This document shows, piece after piece, positions 1 to 7,188 of a DNA stretch of 64,000 nt (position 1 is its first letter; every line of letters begins with the position of its first letter). The translations under genes and the position numbers were made by a program. The notes beneath the pieces were generated by a model, which searched no databases, had not been told where the DNA came from, and saw only the letters and a list, made by a program, of their open reading frames with translations. The stretch comes from Collinsella sp. AF33-16 (GTDB lineage Bacteria; Actinomycetota; Coriobacteriia; Coriobacteriales; Coriobacteriaceae). Location of the stretch: contig NZ_QRQC01000005.1 of the NCBI RefSeq assembly GCF_003475325.1, positions 35,275-99,274 of the forward strand, given 5' to 3'.

Positions 1-1
1 C

Positions 2-208
2 GTGGCGCTGACGATTCTCGTCCTGATGCACTCCGGTAAGGGCACCGGCGTTTCGGATATGATCGCTAGCTCGCTGTATAACTCCAGCTCTGCCACAGGC
101 GTTATGGAGCAGAACCTTGACCGCCTGACCGTTATCATGGCTGTCGTGTTTGCCGTGTGCGTCGTGCTGTGCATGTTCTTCTTCCCGCAGGGCATCGTCG
201 GCTACTAA
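2..208 (+). CDS. secG: Preprotein translocase subunit SecG, 5'-partial
   Basis: This is the C-terminal part of SecG, the small membrane subunit of the SecYEG protein-export channel. The visible 68 residues hold the family hallmark LVLMHSGKGTG followed by a second hydrophobic segment (about residues 42-62) and a short tail. SecG usually has two membrane helices, and here the first is cut by the window edge, so the GTG at position 2 is an internal codon and not the start. The TAA at 206-208 is followed at once by a terminator, so secG ends its transcription unit. Confidence 0.9.
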   Translation: MALTILVLMHSGKGTGVSDMIASSLYNSSSATGVMEQNLDRLTVIMAVVFAVCVVLCMFFFPQGIVGY

Positions 209-233
209 GCATCGGCGTATATGCGTTTGTAAA

Positions 234-260
234 GGGTCCCGCATGTGCGGGGCCCTTTTT
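234..260 (+). terminator. Rho-independent terminator of secG
   Basis: A nine-pair GC-rich stem (234-242 with 247-255, one G-U pair) around the loop ATGT is followed directly by five T residues. It lies 26 bases after the secG stop codon. Confidence 0.85.
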
Positions 261-498
261 GTTTACATATTTGTAACAGAGTCAAAATATCCCCACATAC
301 TTCGCCCAACTAAAGAAATTCTCGACCGTTAACCGGAATCAGCGCCAAATTGTGCATAAAATGCGCTACTGTATTGCAAAACGTTGGCCCGCATTGCATA
401 ACCAGCCATAACAGCGGACCGCGTTTGAATGGTTCGATTGGGCTGTCTCGACGTTGCCCGGCCGAATTCACTTTGTCCTATCTCATAAGGAGGATGGC
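261..498. other. Leader region of the peptide-transport operon, no gene seen
   Basis: No coding sequence is supported here. The stretch is relatively AT-rich up to about 380 and presumably holds the promoter of the transporter operon, but no convincing -35/-10 pair or riboswitch could be assigned by eye. The ribosome binding site AAGGAGG at 487-493 belongs to the next gene. Confidence 0.4.
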
Positions 499-2175
499 AT
501 GGCTGATTCTATGTTCCACCAGCCCGTTATGGGTCGTCGCGCCTTTGTTGGCGGCACCCTCGCTGCGAGCTCCATGGCTTTTCTTGCCGCATGCGGCAAG
601 AAGGGCGGCGACGCTTCCGGTTCTGAGTCCGGTTCGACGCTGAACTTCTACATCAACAACCCGGTCTGCATCGACCCCTACAACGTCCAGGAGGATCAGG
701 GCACTCAGGTCGAGTACCAGCTCTTCGACGCTCTGACGGAGTACGATAACGAGAAGGGCGAGATCGTTCCGCTGGCTTGCGAGTCCTTTGAGGCTAACGA
801 CGACGCCACCGAGTTCACCTTCAAGATCAAGAAGGCCAAGTTCCATAACGGTGACGACGTTACCTCCAAGTCCTTCAAGCTCGGTTGGGAGCGCCTGGTC
901 AACACCAAGTCGGCCATCGCTACCGAGTATGGTCCTTCCGAGGTCTCCTATCACCTTTCCATGGTCGAGGGCTATGACGATCTGGTTGCCGGTAAGGCTA
1001 CCGAGCTGACCGGTGTCACCTGCCCGGATGACGAGACCCTCGTCGTCAAGCTGACTTCTGCCTACGCCGACTTCCCCTTCGTCGCCTCTCACCCGGCTCT
1101 GTCCCCGGTTCCCGAGTGCGCCGAGACCGATGTCAAGAGCTTCTATCTTGCCCCGGTCGGCAACGGCCCGTTCATGATGGACGGTAAGTGGGAGGATGGT
1201 CAGGAGATCAACCTCAAGAAGTTCGACGATTATTATGGCGACAAGGCCAAGATCGACGCCATCCACTTCCAGGTCATCAAGGACGTGGAGACCGCTTACA
1301 AGGAGTTCCAGGCCGGTAACCTCGATGTCTGCGACGTTCCCGTTGCTCAGATCGACGCCGCCAAGAAGGACCGCGGCGAGTCCAAGGATGGCTACACCAT
1401 GAGTGATGGTGCGCGCATGCTGCTCGGTTCCGAGCCTTCCACGTACTATCTGACGTGCAACACCACGGCCGAGCCGTTCAACAACGCTGACCTGCGCAGG
1501 GGCATCTCCCTGGCTATCAACCGTGAGGCCATCTGCAAGACCATCTTCAAGGGCACCCGTACCCCCGCTGACGGCATCGTTCCTCCGGGAATCGCCGGCT
1601 ACAAGGAGGGCGCATGGGAGTTCTGCGCCTACGACGTCGACAAGGCTAACGAGTACCTCGACAAGGTCGCTCCCGCTGGCGCTAACGGCGATCGTGGCAT
1701 CAATGTGACCCTGTCCTACAACCAGGACGGCGGCCACAAGGAGATCATGGAGTCCATCATCGGCGACCTCGCCAAGGTGGGCGTCACCGCCGTCTCCGAT
1801 ACCCCTGAGTGGTCTGCCCTGCTCGAGCAGTATCAGAACTTCAACTATCAGTTCGGCCGTCTGGGCTGGATCGCTGATTACCCGATCATGGACAACTTCC
1901 TGTATCCGCTGTTCCACTCCGACTCCCTGGGTGGCGACAACCGCTCCGGTTACAGCAACCCCGACTTTGACGCCAAGGTTGACGAGGCCCGTGCCACGGT
2001 TGACGACGACGAGCGTATCGCCAAGATGCAGGAGGCCGACGCCATGGTCGCCGCCGACTGCCCGGTCATCCCGGTGATGTTCTACACGCACACCATCGCT
2101 GGCTCCGACCGCGTCAAGTACCTCTACGTTGATCCGCAGAAGCACGCCGATCTGGGTACCGCTGAGCTCGCCTAA
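499..2175 (+). CDS. Oligopeptide ABC transporter, substrate-binding lipoprotein
   Basis: This is a 558-residue SBP_bac_5 (OppA/DppA-type) binding protein that would capture peptides outside the membrane and pass them to the permeases encoded downstream. The ATG at 499 has an AAGGAGG site about five bases upstream. The N-terminus has a twin arginine (residues 13-14), a hydrophobic core and the lipobox LAAC with the lipidated Cys at 32, so export through Tat or Sec and lipid anchoring are likely. The length is normal for the family. The next four genes encode the rest of the importer. A hairpin at 2272-2301 between this gene and the first permease may let the binding protein be made in excess. 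Confidence 0.9.
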   Translation: MADSMFHQPVMGRRAFVGGTLAASSMAFLAACGKKGGDASGSESGSTLNFYINNPVCIDPYNVQEDQGTQVEYQLFDALTEYDNEKGEIVPLACESFEANDDATEFTFKIKKAKFHNGDDVTSKSFKLGWERLVNTKSAIATEYGPSEVSYHLSMVEGYDDLVAGKATELTGVTCPDDETLVVKLTSAYADFPFVASHPALSPVPECAETDVKSFYLAPVGNGPFMMDGKWEDGQEINLKKFDDYYGDKAKIDAIHFQVIKDVETAYKEFQAGNLDVCDVPVAQIDAAKKDRGESKDGYTMSDGARMLLGSEPSTYYLTCNTTAEPFNNADLRRGISLAINREAICKTIFKGTRTPADGIVPPGIAGYKEGAWEFCAYDVDKANEYLDKVAPAGANGDRGINVTLSYNQDGGHKEIMESIIGDLAKVGVTAVSDTPEWSALLEQYQNFNYQFGRLGWIADYPIMDNFLYPLFHSDSLGGDNRSGYSNPDFDAKVDEARATVDDDERIAKMQEADAMVAADCPVIPVMFYTHTIAGSDRVKYLYVDPQKHADLGTAELA

Positions 2176-2271
2176 GAGTTTGCAGCTTCCGTGAGGGTCA
2201 AGTATTTACGTAGACCTCATGGGAAACATACAGTTCCCCCTAACCTGGGGTAAACTGGCTGATGGTAATTT

Positions 2272-2301
2272 TGGGATGCCGGTCTGGCGATCGGCATCCC
2301 A
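2272..2301 (+). terminator. Hairpin between binding protein and permease genes, probable partial terminator
   Basis: A ten-pair perfect stem (2272-2281 with 2292-2301) surrounds a ten-base loop. Only a weak T-rich tail follows. Such hairpins are common after the first gene of binding-protein-dependent transport operons, where they stabilise the upstream message or stop part of transcription. The role is inferred from position. Confidence 0.55.
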
Positions 2302-2331
2302 TTTAGGTTAATCCCTAGATAGGGGAGTGGT

Positions 2332-3369
2332 ATGGGTAAGTACATCGTTAAACGTGTGCTTCAGTTCATCCCGGTGTTTTTGGGCGTCACGCTGATTCTG
2401 TTCGCCCTCCAGAATATCGTGCCGGGAGATCCGATCAAGCTGATCGGTGGAGACAAGGCTCTATCCCCCGAGGTAGAGCTTCAGCTTCGCGTACGCTATC
2501 ACCTGGTCCAGACGGACGAGGACGGTAACGCGATCCTTGACGAGAACGGCGATCCCGTTCAGACGTCGCTTGTAGACCGTTATCTGTATTACATGAACGG
2601 TCTGCTTCATGGCGATCTGGGTAATTCGTACCAGCGCAAGCTGCCGGTTACGGAAATCTTTGCCCAGAAGTATCCGTATACGGTCAAACTCGCCGCGTGC
2701 GCCATCGTGCTCGAGGCGATCATGGGTATCGGTGCGGGTATCATTTCGGCGGTAAAGCGTTATTCCTTCTGGGATATTTTGGTAACGCTGACCACGTCGA
2801 TCCTCGTTGCCGTTCCCGCCTTCTGGCTCGGCATGCTGCTGCAGCTGTTCTTCGGCGTCATCCTTAAGGACCTCACCGGCGGCGCATTCTCCATGCCGAT
2901 TTCGGGTGCCGGCGGTTCCAGCTCTCAGTATCAGGATTGGATGCACTATGTGCTTCCGACCATTACGCTGGCTTCGGTTTCGACCGCTTATGCTGCCCGC
3001 ATTATGCGTTCGCAGCTGCTTGACGTCATGAACCAAGATTACATCCGTACGGCAAAGGCCAAGGGTCTCTCCAATCGCGCGATCATCATCAAGCATGCGC
3101 TTAAGAATGCACTCATCCCCGTCGTTACCTATATTGGTGTCGACTTTGGCGGCATGCTTTCGGGTGCCATCCTGACCGAAACGGTCTTTAACTGGCCCGG
3201 TATCGGCTATGAGGTCTATCGCGCCATTAGCATGCGTGACTGGCCCATCGTTATGGGCGGCGTTACGCTCATCGTCGTCGTCGTCATGGTGATCAACCTG
3301 CTCGTCGACATTAGCTATGCATTCCTCGACCCGCGCATCCGCCTTGGCGGTCCGTCGGATAAGGCCTAA
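2332..3369 (+). CDS. oppB: Oligopeptide ABC transporter permease, OppB type
   Basis: This 345-residue inner-membrane permease is one of the two channel subunits of the peptide importer. It begins with the OppB-type N-terminal helix and the motif QNIVPGDP. It has further membrane segments and ends with the conserved loop DYIRTAKAKGL (about residue 235), the EAA loop that contacts the ATPase. AGGGGAG about five bases before the ATG at 2332 is the ribosome binding site. The gene is followed after 14 bases by the partner permease. The exact peptide preference cannot be read from the sequence, so OppB versus DppB is open. Confidence 0.9.
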   Translation: MGKYIVKRVLQFIPVFLGVTLILFALQNIVPGDPIKLIGGDKALSPEVELQLRVRYHLVQTDEDGNAILDENGDPVQTSLVDRYLYYMNGLLHGDLGNSYQRKLPVTEIFAQKYPYTVKLAACAIVLEAIMGIGAGIISAVKRYSFWDILVTLTTSILVAVPAFWLGMLLQLFFGVILKDLTGGAFSMPISGAGGSSSQYQDWMHYVLPTITLASVSTAYAARIMRSQLLDVMNQDYIRTAKAKGLSNRAIIIKHALKNALIPVVTYIGVDFGGMLSGAILTETVFNWPGIGYEVYRAISMRDWPIVMGGVTLIVVVVMVINLLVDISYAFLDPRIRLGGPSDKA

Positions 3370-3383
3370 GGGAGGTACGTCTC

Positions 3384-4319
3384 ATGCAGGAAACTGATTC
3401 TCAGTCTCAGGAGCAGGCTACCGCCACCAAGGCCGCATCTGCTCCCGCCAAGTCCCGCACGCTGTGGGGCGACGCTTTTAAGCGTCTTCGCAAGAACAAG
3501 CTCGCCGTTATCGGTGTCTGCTGGATCATCGTCGTCGTTTTGGTTGCCCTGACCGCAGATCTTTGGGCTAAGCCCTGGCTCGGTTCGCCGACGGCTTCCG
3601 ACTCGACCACCATGGCCGAGACGTCGCTGCTGGCTCCGTGTGCCGAGCACCCGTTTGGCACCGACGCCCTTGGCCGCGACATTCTCGTTCGTGTTATCTA
3701 CGGTGCACGTGTTTCGCTTTCCGTCGGTATTATGGCCACCGCCATCTCCACGGTGATCGGTCTGGTCATGGGCGCCCTTGCCGGTTTCTATGGCGGCATC
3801 TGGGATACGATTATCATGCGCTGCGCGGACATCTTCCTGGCGTTCCCGTACGTGCTGTTCGTCGTCGCCATGATCGCCGTTATCGGCCGTGGTCTTCAGA
3901 ACGTCTTTATCGCCATCGGTATTCTCGGCTGGCCTTCGATTGCGCGCGTCTTCCGATCCGCGATCCTGACGGTCAAGGAAAACGACTATGTTGACGCTGC
4001 GCGCGCGATGGGCGCATCCGATGCTCGTATCGTCGTGCGTCACATCTTCCCGAACTCCGTCGCCTCCATCGTGGTCTACGCGACCATGAACATTGGTGGT
4101 GCCATTTTGACCGAGTCCGCTCTGTCCTTCCTCGGCATGGGCGTTATCCCGCCTACGCCTTCGTGGGGCTCCATGATTCAGGACGGTCAGCAGTATCTTC
4201 TGACTGCTCCCTGGATGATGATCATGCCCGGTCTGGCAATTCTCTCGACGGTGCTCGCCTTCACCCTGCTGGGTGACGGTCTGCGCGACGCCCTCGACGT
4301 CAAGATGAAGGACGCATAA
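3384..4319 (+). CDS. oppC: Oligopeptide ABC transporter permease, OppC type
   Basis: This 311-residue second permease subunit has a charged cytoplasmic N-terminus (residues 1-35), a first membrane helix, and the motif HPFGTDALGRDILVRV typical of OppC/DppC. The EAA loop DYVDAARAMGAS lies near residues 200-215. The RBS is GGGAGG before the ATG at 3384. Its stop codon is two bases from the start of the first ATPase gene, so translation of the two is probably coupled. Confidence 0.9.
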   Translation: MQETDSQSQEQATATKAASAPAKSRTLWGDAFKRLRKNKLAVIGVCWIIVVVLVALTADLWAKPWLGSPTASDSTTMAETSLLAPCAEHPFGTDALGRDILVRVIYGARVSLSVGIMATAISTVIGLVMGALAGFYGGIWDTIIMRCADIFLAFPYVLFVVAMIAVIGRGLQNVFIAIGILGWPSIARVFRSAILTVKENDYVDAARAMGASDARIVVRHIFPNSVASIVVYATMNIGGAILTESALSFLGMGVIPPTPSWGSMIQDGQQYLLTAPWMMIMPGLAILSTVLAFTLLGDGLRDALDVKMKDA

Positions 4320-4321
4320 GG

Positions 4322-5413
4322 ATGAAGAAGAACAAGAACTATGTGGACCTGAAGGACCAGCCGGTTCCCGAAGGCCAGCATCTGCTCGAGGTCGATGACC
4401 TTAAGATGTATTTCCACACCGAGGATGGCGTCGTTCGCGCTGTCGACGGTGTCTCCTACACGCTCGATCGCGGCGAGACCTTGGGCGTCGTCGGTGAGTC
4501 CGGCTCCGGTAAGTCCGTGACCGCCATGACCATCATGGGCCTCATCTCGATGCCTCCGGGAAAGATTGAGGGCGGCGACGTTCGCTACCGCGGTCGTTCG
4601 ATCCTCGAGATGACCGAGGAAGAAATGCAGCATATTCGCGGCAACGATATCGCGATGATCTTCCAGGATCCTATGACCTCCCTGAACCCGGTCTATAAGA
4701 TCGGCAAGCAGGTGGGCGAGGGACTTCGTCTGCACCGTGGCTACTCCAAGCAGGAGGCGCTCAAGCGCGCCACCGAGCTTTTGGACCTCGTTGGCATTCC
4801 CGAGCCCGAAAAGCGCGTCAACGAGTATCCGCACCAGTTCTCTGGTGGCATGCGTCAGCGCGTCATGATTGCCATGGCGCTTGCCTGCGATCCCGATATC
4901 CTGATTGCCGATGAGCCCACGACTGCTCTGGACGTTACCATCCAGGCTCAGATTATTGAGCTGATGCAGGAAATGCAGGAGAAGAACGGCAACGCCATTA
5001 TCATGATCACCCACGACCTTGGCGTTGTCGCCGATATGGCCGATAAGATCATGGTTATGTACGCCGGCCGTCCCGTCGAGTTCGGTACTGCTGAAGAGAT
5101 CTTCTACGAGAGCCGTCATCCCTACACCTGGGGCCTTATCCGCTCCATCCCGGAGCAGGCTATCGATGAGAAGAAGCCGCTGACGCCGATTCACGGCAAT
5201 CCGCCCTCGCTCATGAACCTGCCCGAGGGTTGCGTGTTCTCGCCTCGTTGCCCCTATGCGACCGATAAGTGCCGCAAGCAGCGTCCTGAGCGTGTTGTCA
5301 CTGAGTCTGGCCATTATTCCGCGTGCCACTACTCCGGCGACCCCGAGTTCCTCAAGAATGCTCCTGCGACGTCCCGTACGCGCAAGGATTCCGAGAAGGG
5401 AGGCGAGGCGTAA
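4322..5413 (+). CDS. oppD: Oligopeptide ABC transporter ATP-binding protein, OppD type
   Basis: This 363-residue ATPase energises peptide uptake at the cytoplasmic face. It has Walker A GESGSGKS (about 58-65), the signature FSGGMRQR (about 173), Walker B ILIADEP (about 193-199) and the D-loop Asp in SALD-like TTALDVT. The C-terminal oligo_HPY region starts at HPYTWGL and contains the four-cysteine pattern of this subfamily (CVFSPRC, CRKQ, CHYS). It forms a heterodimer with the next gene product. It follows oppC with a two-base gap and is followed directly by oppF. Confidence 0.92.
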   Translation: MKKNKNYVDLKDQPVPEGQHLLEVDDLKMYFHTEDGVVRAVDGVSYTLDRGETLGVVGESGSGKSVTAMTIMGLISMPPGKIEGGDVRYRGRSILEMTEEEMQHIRGNDIAMIFQDPMTSLNPVYKIGKQVGEGLRLHRGYSKQEALKRATELLDLVGIPEPEKRVNEYPHQFSGGMRQRVMIAMALACDPDILIADEPTTALDVTIQAQIIELMQEMQEKNGNAIIMITHDLGVVADMADKIMVMYAGRPVEFGTAEEIFYESRHPYTWGLIRSIPEQAIDEKKPLTPIHGNPPSLMNLPEGCVFSPRCPYATDKCRKQRPERVVTESGHYSACHYSGDPEFLKNAPATSRTRKDSEKGGEA

Positions 5414-6442
5414 ATGGCAGATAAGAACGAGCGCACTCCGCTGCTGAAGGTCGAGCACCTCTCTAAGGAATTCCCCGCCGAGTCCGGCATGTTCGCCAAG
5501 CGCTTTTCCAAGCGCGTCGTCTCTGCTGTGAACGACATCTCGTTTGAGATTTATCCTGGCGAAACCTTTGGTCTGGTTGGCGAGTCTGGTTGCGGTAAGT
5601 CCACCACGGGCCGCACGATTATGCGCCTGACCCAGCCGACTGCCGGCAAGGTGTTCTTCCAGGGCAAAGATGTTGCCGAGATGAGCAAGCATGAGATCAA
5701 GGACATGCGTCGCGAGATGCAGTTCATCTTCCAGGACCCCTATGCTTCGCTGAACCCCCGTATGACCATCGGCGAGATCGTCTCCGAGCCCATGACTATT
5801 CACGGCGTGGGCACCAAGGAGGAGCGTATCGAGCGTGTTCGCGAGCTTCTCGACGTCGTTGGACTGAACCCCGAGCACATCAACCGCTACCCGCACGAGT
5901 TCTCGGGCGGTCAGCGTCAGCGTGTCGGCATCGCCCGCGCCTTCGCTTTGAAGCCCAAGCTGATCATCTGCGACGAGCCCGTTTCCGCTCTGGATGTTTC
6001 CATTCAGGCCCAGGTTCTGAACCTGCTCAAGGAACTTCAGGACAAGTTTGGTACGGCGTATCTGTTTATCGCCCACGACCTGTCCGTCGTGCAGCACATC
6101 TCCGATCGCGTTGCCGTTATGTATCTGGGCAAGATGGTCGAGGTTTCGGACTGGAAGACGCTCTATAGCGAGCCTCACCATCCGTACACGCAGTCGCTGC
6201 TATCTGCTGTGCCGGTGCCCGATCCGGATATCCAGAAGACCCGCAAGCGTATCATCCTCGCCGGCGATCCGCCGTCGCCGCTGGATCCGCCGACCGGCTG
6301 CCGTTTCCACACGCGCTGCCCGATCGCGCAGGGCATCTGCTCAGAGAAGCTTCCTGAGTTTAAGGAAGTTGCCCCGGGCCACTGCTGCGCCTGCCACTTC
6401 GCGGAGCCGTTCCCGATTAAGGAATCGCACATCGACCTGTAG
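5414..6442 (+). CDS. oppF: Oligopeptide ABC transporter ATP-binding protein, OppF type
   Basis: This 342-residue second ATPase of the importer has Walker A GESGCGKS (about 56-63), signature FSGGQRQR, Walker B IICDEP and the motif SALDVS. It ends in an oligo_HPY domain with HPYTQSLL and a cysteine cluster (CRFHTRC, CSEK, CCACH). The ATG follows the oppD stop codon immediately, with GGGAGGCG as ribosome binding site inside the end of oppD. It is the last gene of the operon. The sequence behind it is a long palindromic block with no conventional T-tailed terminator seen close by. Confidence 0.92.
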   Translation: MADKNERTPLLKVEHLSKEFPAESGMFAKRFSKRVVSAVNDISFEIYPGETFGLVGESGCGKSTTGRTIMRLTQPTAGKVFFQGKDVAEMSKHEIKDMRREMQFIFQDPYASLNPRMTIGEIVSEPMTIHGVGTKEERIERVRELLDVVGLNPEHINRYPHEFSGGQRQRVGIARAFALKPKLIICDEPVSALDVSIQAQVLNLLKELQDKFGTAYLFIAHDLSVVQHISDRVAVMYLGKMVEVSDWKTLYSEPHHPYTQSLLSAVPVPDPDIQKTRKRIILAGDPPSPLDPPTGCRFHTRCPIAQGICSEKLPEFKEVAPGHCCACHFAEPFPIKESHIDL

Positions 6443-6456
6443 TCGGTGAACCGTCC

Positions 6457-6588
6457 GGGCCCGCTCTGGAATTGCCTTTCAGAACGTCCTCGACCATGGA
6501 AGCCCTCTTATCCTGCTCCTTCGGAGCTGCGGATAAGGGGGCTTCCTGGTCTGCGGAATGTTCTGAAAGGCAATTCCAGAGCGGGCCC
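6457..6588. repeat. Long nested palindrome, variable-arm family copy 1
   Basis: Outer arms of 29 bases (6457-6485 and 6560-6588) are perfect inverted repeats. Inside lies a second stem (6498-6513 with 6531-6546, one mismatch) and an apical GCTCC/GGAGC hairpin. Between outer and inner stems sit two unpaired boxes: GTCCTCG at 6486-6492, touching the left arm, and TGCGGAAT at 6552-6559, touching the right arm. The same boxes occur in three other palindromes of the window whose arms are unrelated (6771, 16075, 16391). There is no T-run at either end, so it is not an ordinary terminator, although it follows oppF by 15 bases. Confidence 0.85.
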
Positions 6589-6654
6589 TGCGTTAACGCT
6601 GCAGAGGGGAGTGCGATTCCTTGATCGCTCACTTAATCTAATAGGACAGTTAGT

Positions 6655-6680
6655 GAGGCCGGAGCCTTGGCTCCGGCCTC
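6655..6680. terminator. Short perfect GC hairpin between two long palindromes
   Basis: Twelve perfect pairs (6655-6666 with 6669-6680) close on a TT loop. The following bases are CCCATATAAGG, so a T-run is missing and termination activity is uncertain. On either strand it could stop or stabilise transcripts from the oppF side. Confidence 0.4.
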
Positions 6681-6770
6681 CCCATATAAGGGCTCGGCAA
6701 AGTCGAGCCACTAAATTTATATCAGCCCCCAGAACATGTTTGAGAACTGTGCATGAAGCATGTGCCCCTA

Positions 6771-6895
6771 GGGCAGGAATGAGGTCGCTTTCCAACGCAT
6801 TCCGCAGGGGGCGGCATTATTTTGTAGCGCGAAGCGCGGATCAAAATAATGCCGCATGCCCGAGGACGCGTTGGAAAGCGACCTCATTCCTGCCC
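6771..6895. repeat. Long nested palindrome, variable-arm family copy 2 (opposite orientation)
   Basis: Outer arms of 28 bases (6771-6798 and 6868-6895) are perfect. An inner 14-base perfect stem (6811-6824 with 6842-6855) encloses GCGC-GAA-GCGC. The unpaired boxes are ATTCCGCA (6799-6806) next to the left arm and CGAGGAC (6861-6867) next to the right arm. These are the reverse complements of the boxes in the copy at 6457, so this copy is in the opposite orientation. The arm sequences of the two copies are unrelated. Confidence 0.85.
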
Positions 6896-6933
6896 GAACA
6901 GGTCGGTCTACCTGCGCAATTACAAATTCGTAA

Positions 6934-6982
6934 ACTTTTTTGAAAAAAGTGCTTGCACAGTTCTCGAATCATAGGTTATTAT
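6934..6982 (+). promoter_or_regulatory. tRNA-Leu promoter with upstream A/T dyad
   Basis: ACTTTTTTGAAAAAAGT (6934-6950) is a near-perfect dyad followed by the -35 box TTGCAC (6953-6958) and a -10 box TATTAT (6977-6982) with an 18-base spacer. The start point would lie near 6990, about 50 bases before the tRNA. Almost the same arrangement precedes the tRNA genes at 10465 and 13007. Confidence 0.7.
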
Positions 6983-7039
6983 CTTCCTCGTTGAACGCGC
7001 GGGTCCAACAAAACGAACCGCGAATCAACAACATAGCAT

Positions 7040-7129
7040 GTCGGAGTGGCGGAATTGGCAGACGCGCTAGCTTGAGGTGCTAGTGACCGCTTTTTGGTCA
7101 TGCGGGTTCAAGTCCCGCCTCCGACACCA
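7040..7129 (+). tRNA. tRNA-Leu (anticodon GAG), CCA encoded
   Basis: The acceptor stem GTCGGAG (7040-7046) pairs with CTCCGAC (7119-7125), followed by A and an encoded CCA. The anticodon stem CTAGC/GCTAG holds the loop TTGAGGT, giving GAG. A long variable arm (TGACCGC-TTTTTGGTCA region) is present, as expected for a class II leucine tRNA. The TPsiC arm GCGGGTTCAAGTCCCGC is canonical. Confidence 0.95.
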
Positions 7130-7140
7130 TCGCATTTGAG

Positions 7141-7162
7141 AAGCCTCTTCGGAGGCTTTTTT
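7141..7162 (+). terminator. Rho-independent terminator of tRNA-Leu
   Basis: AAGCCTC and GAGGCTT form seven pairs around a TTCG tetraloop, followed by a T-run. It lies 12 bases behind the tRNA. Confidence 0.9.
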
Positions 7163-7188
7163 GTTACCGATAGACGGTGAGGTCCACG

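Noticed and set aside
4187..6181. Very long open frames on the strand opposite to oppD/oppF, and similar ones opposite oppA, nrdD, pgi and ettA
   Set aside because: They mirror GC-rich codons of clear genes, have no ribosome binding sites or recognisable domains, and show low-complexity composition.
6446..6943. A coding sequence across the palindromic block behind oppF
   Set aside because: The open frame is made of the two arms of the palindromes read in both directions, lacks a ribosome binding site and has no protein-like pattern.
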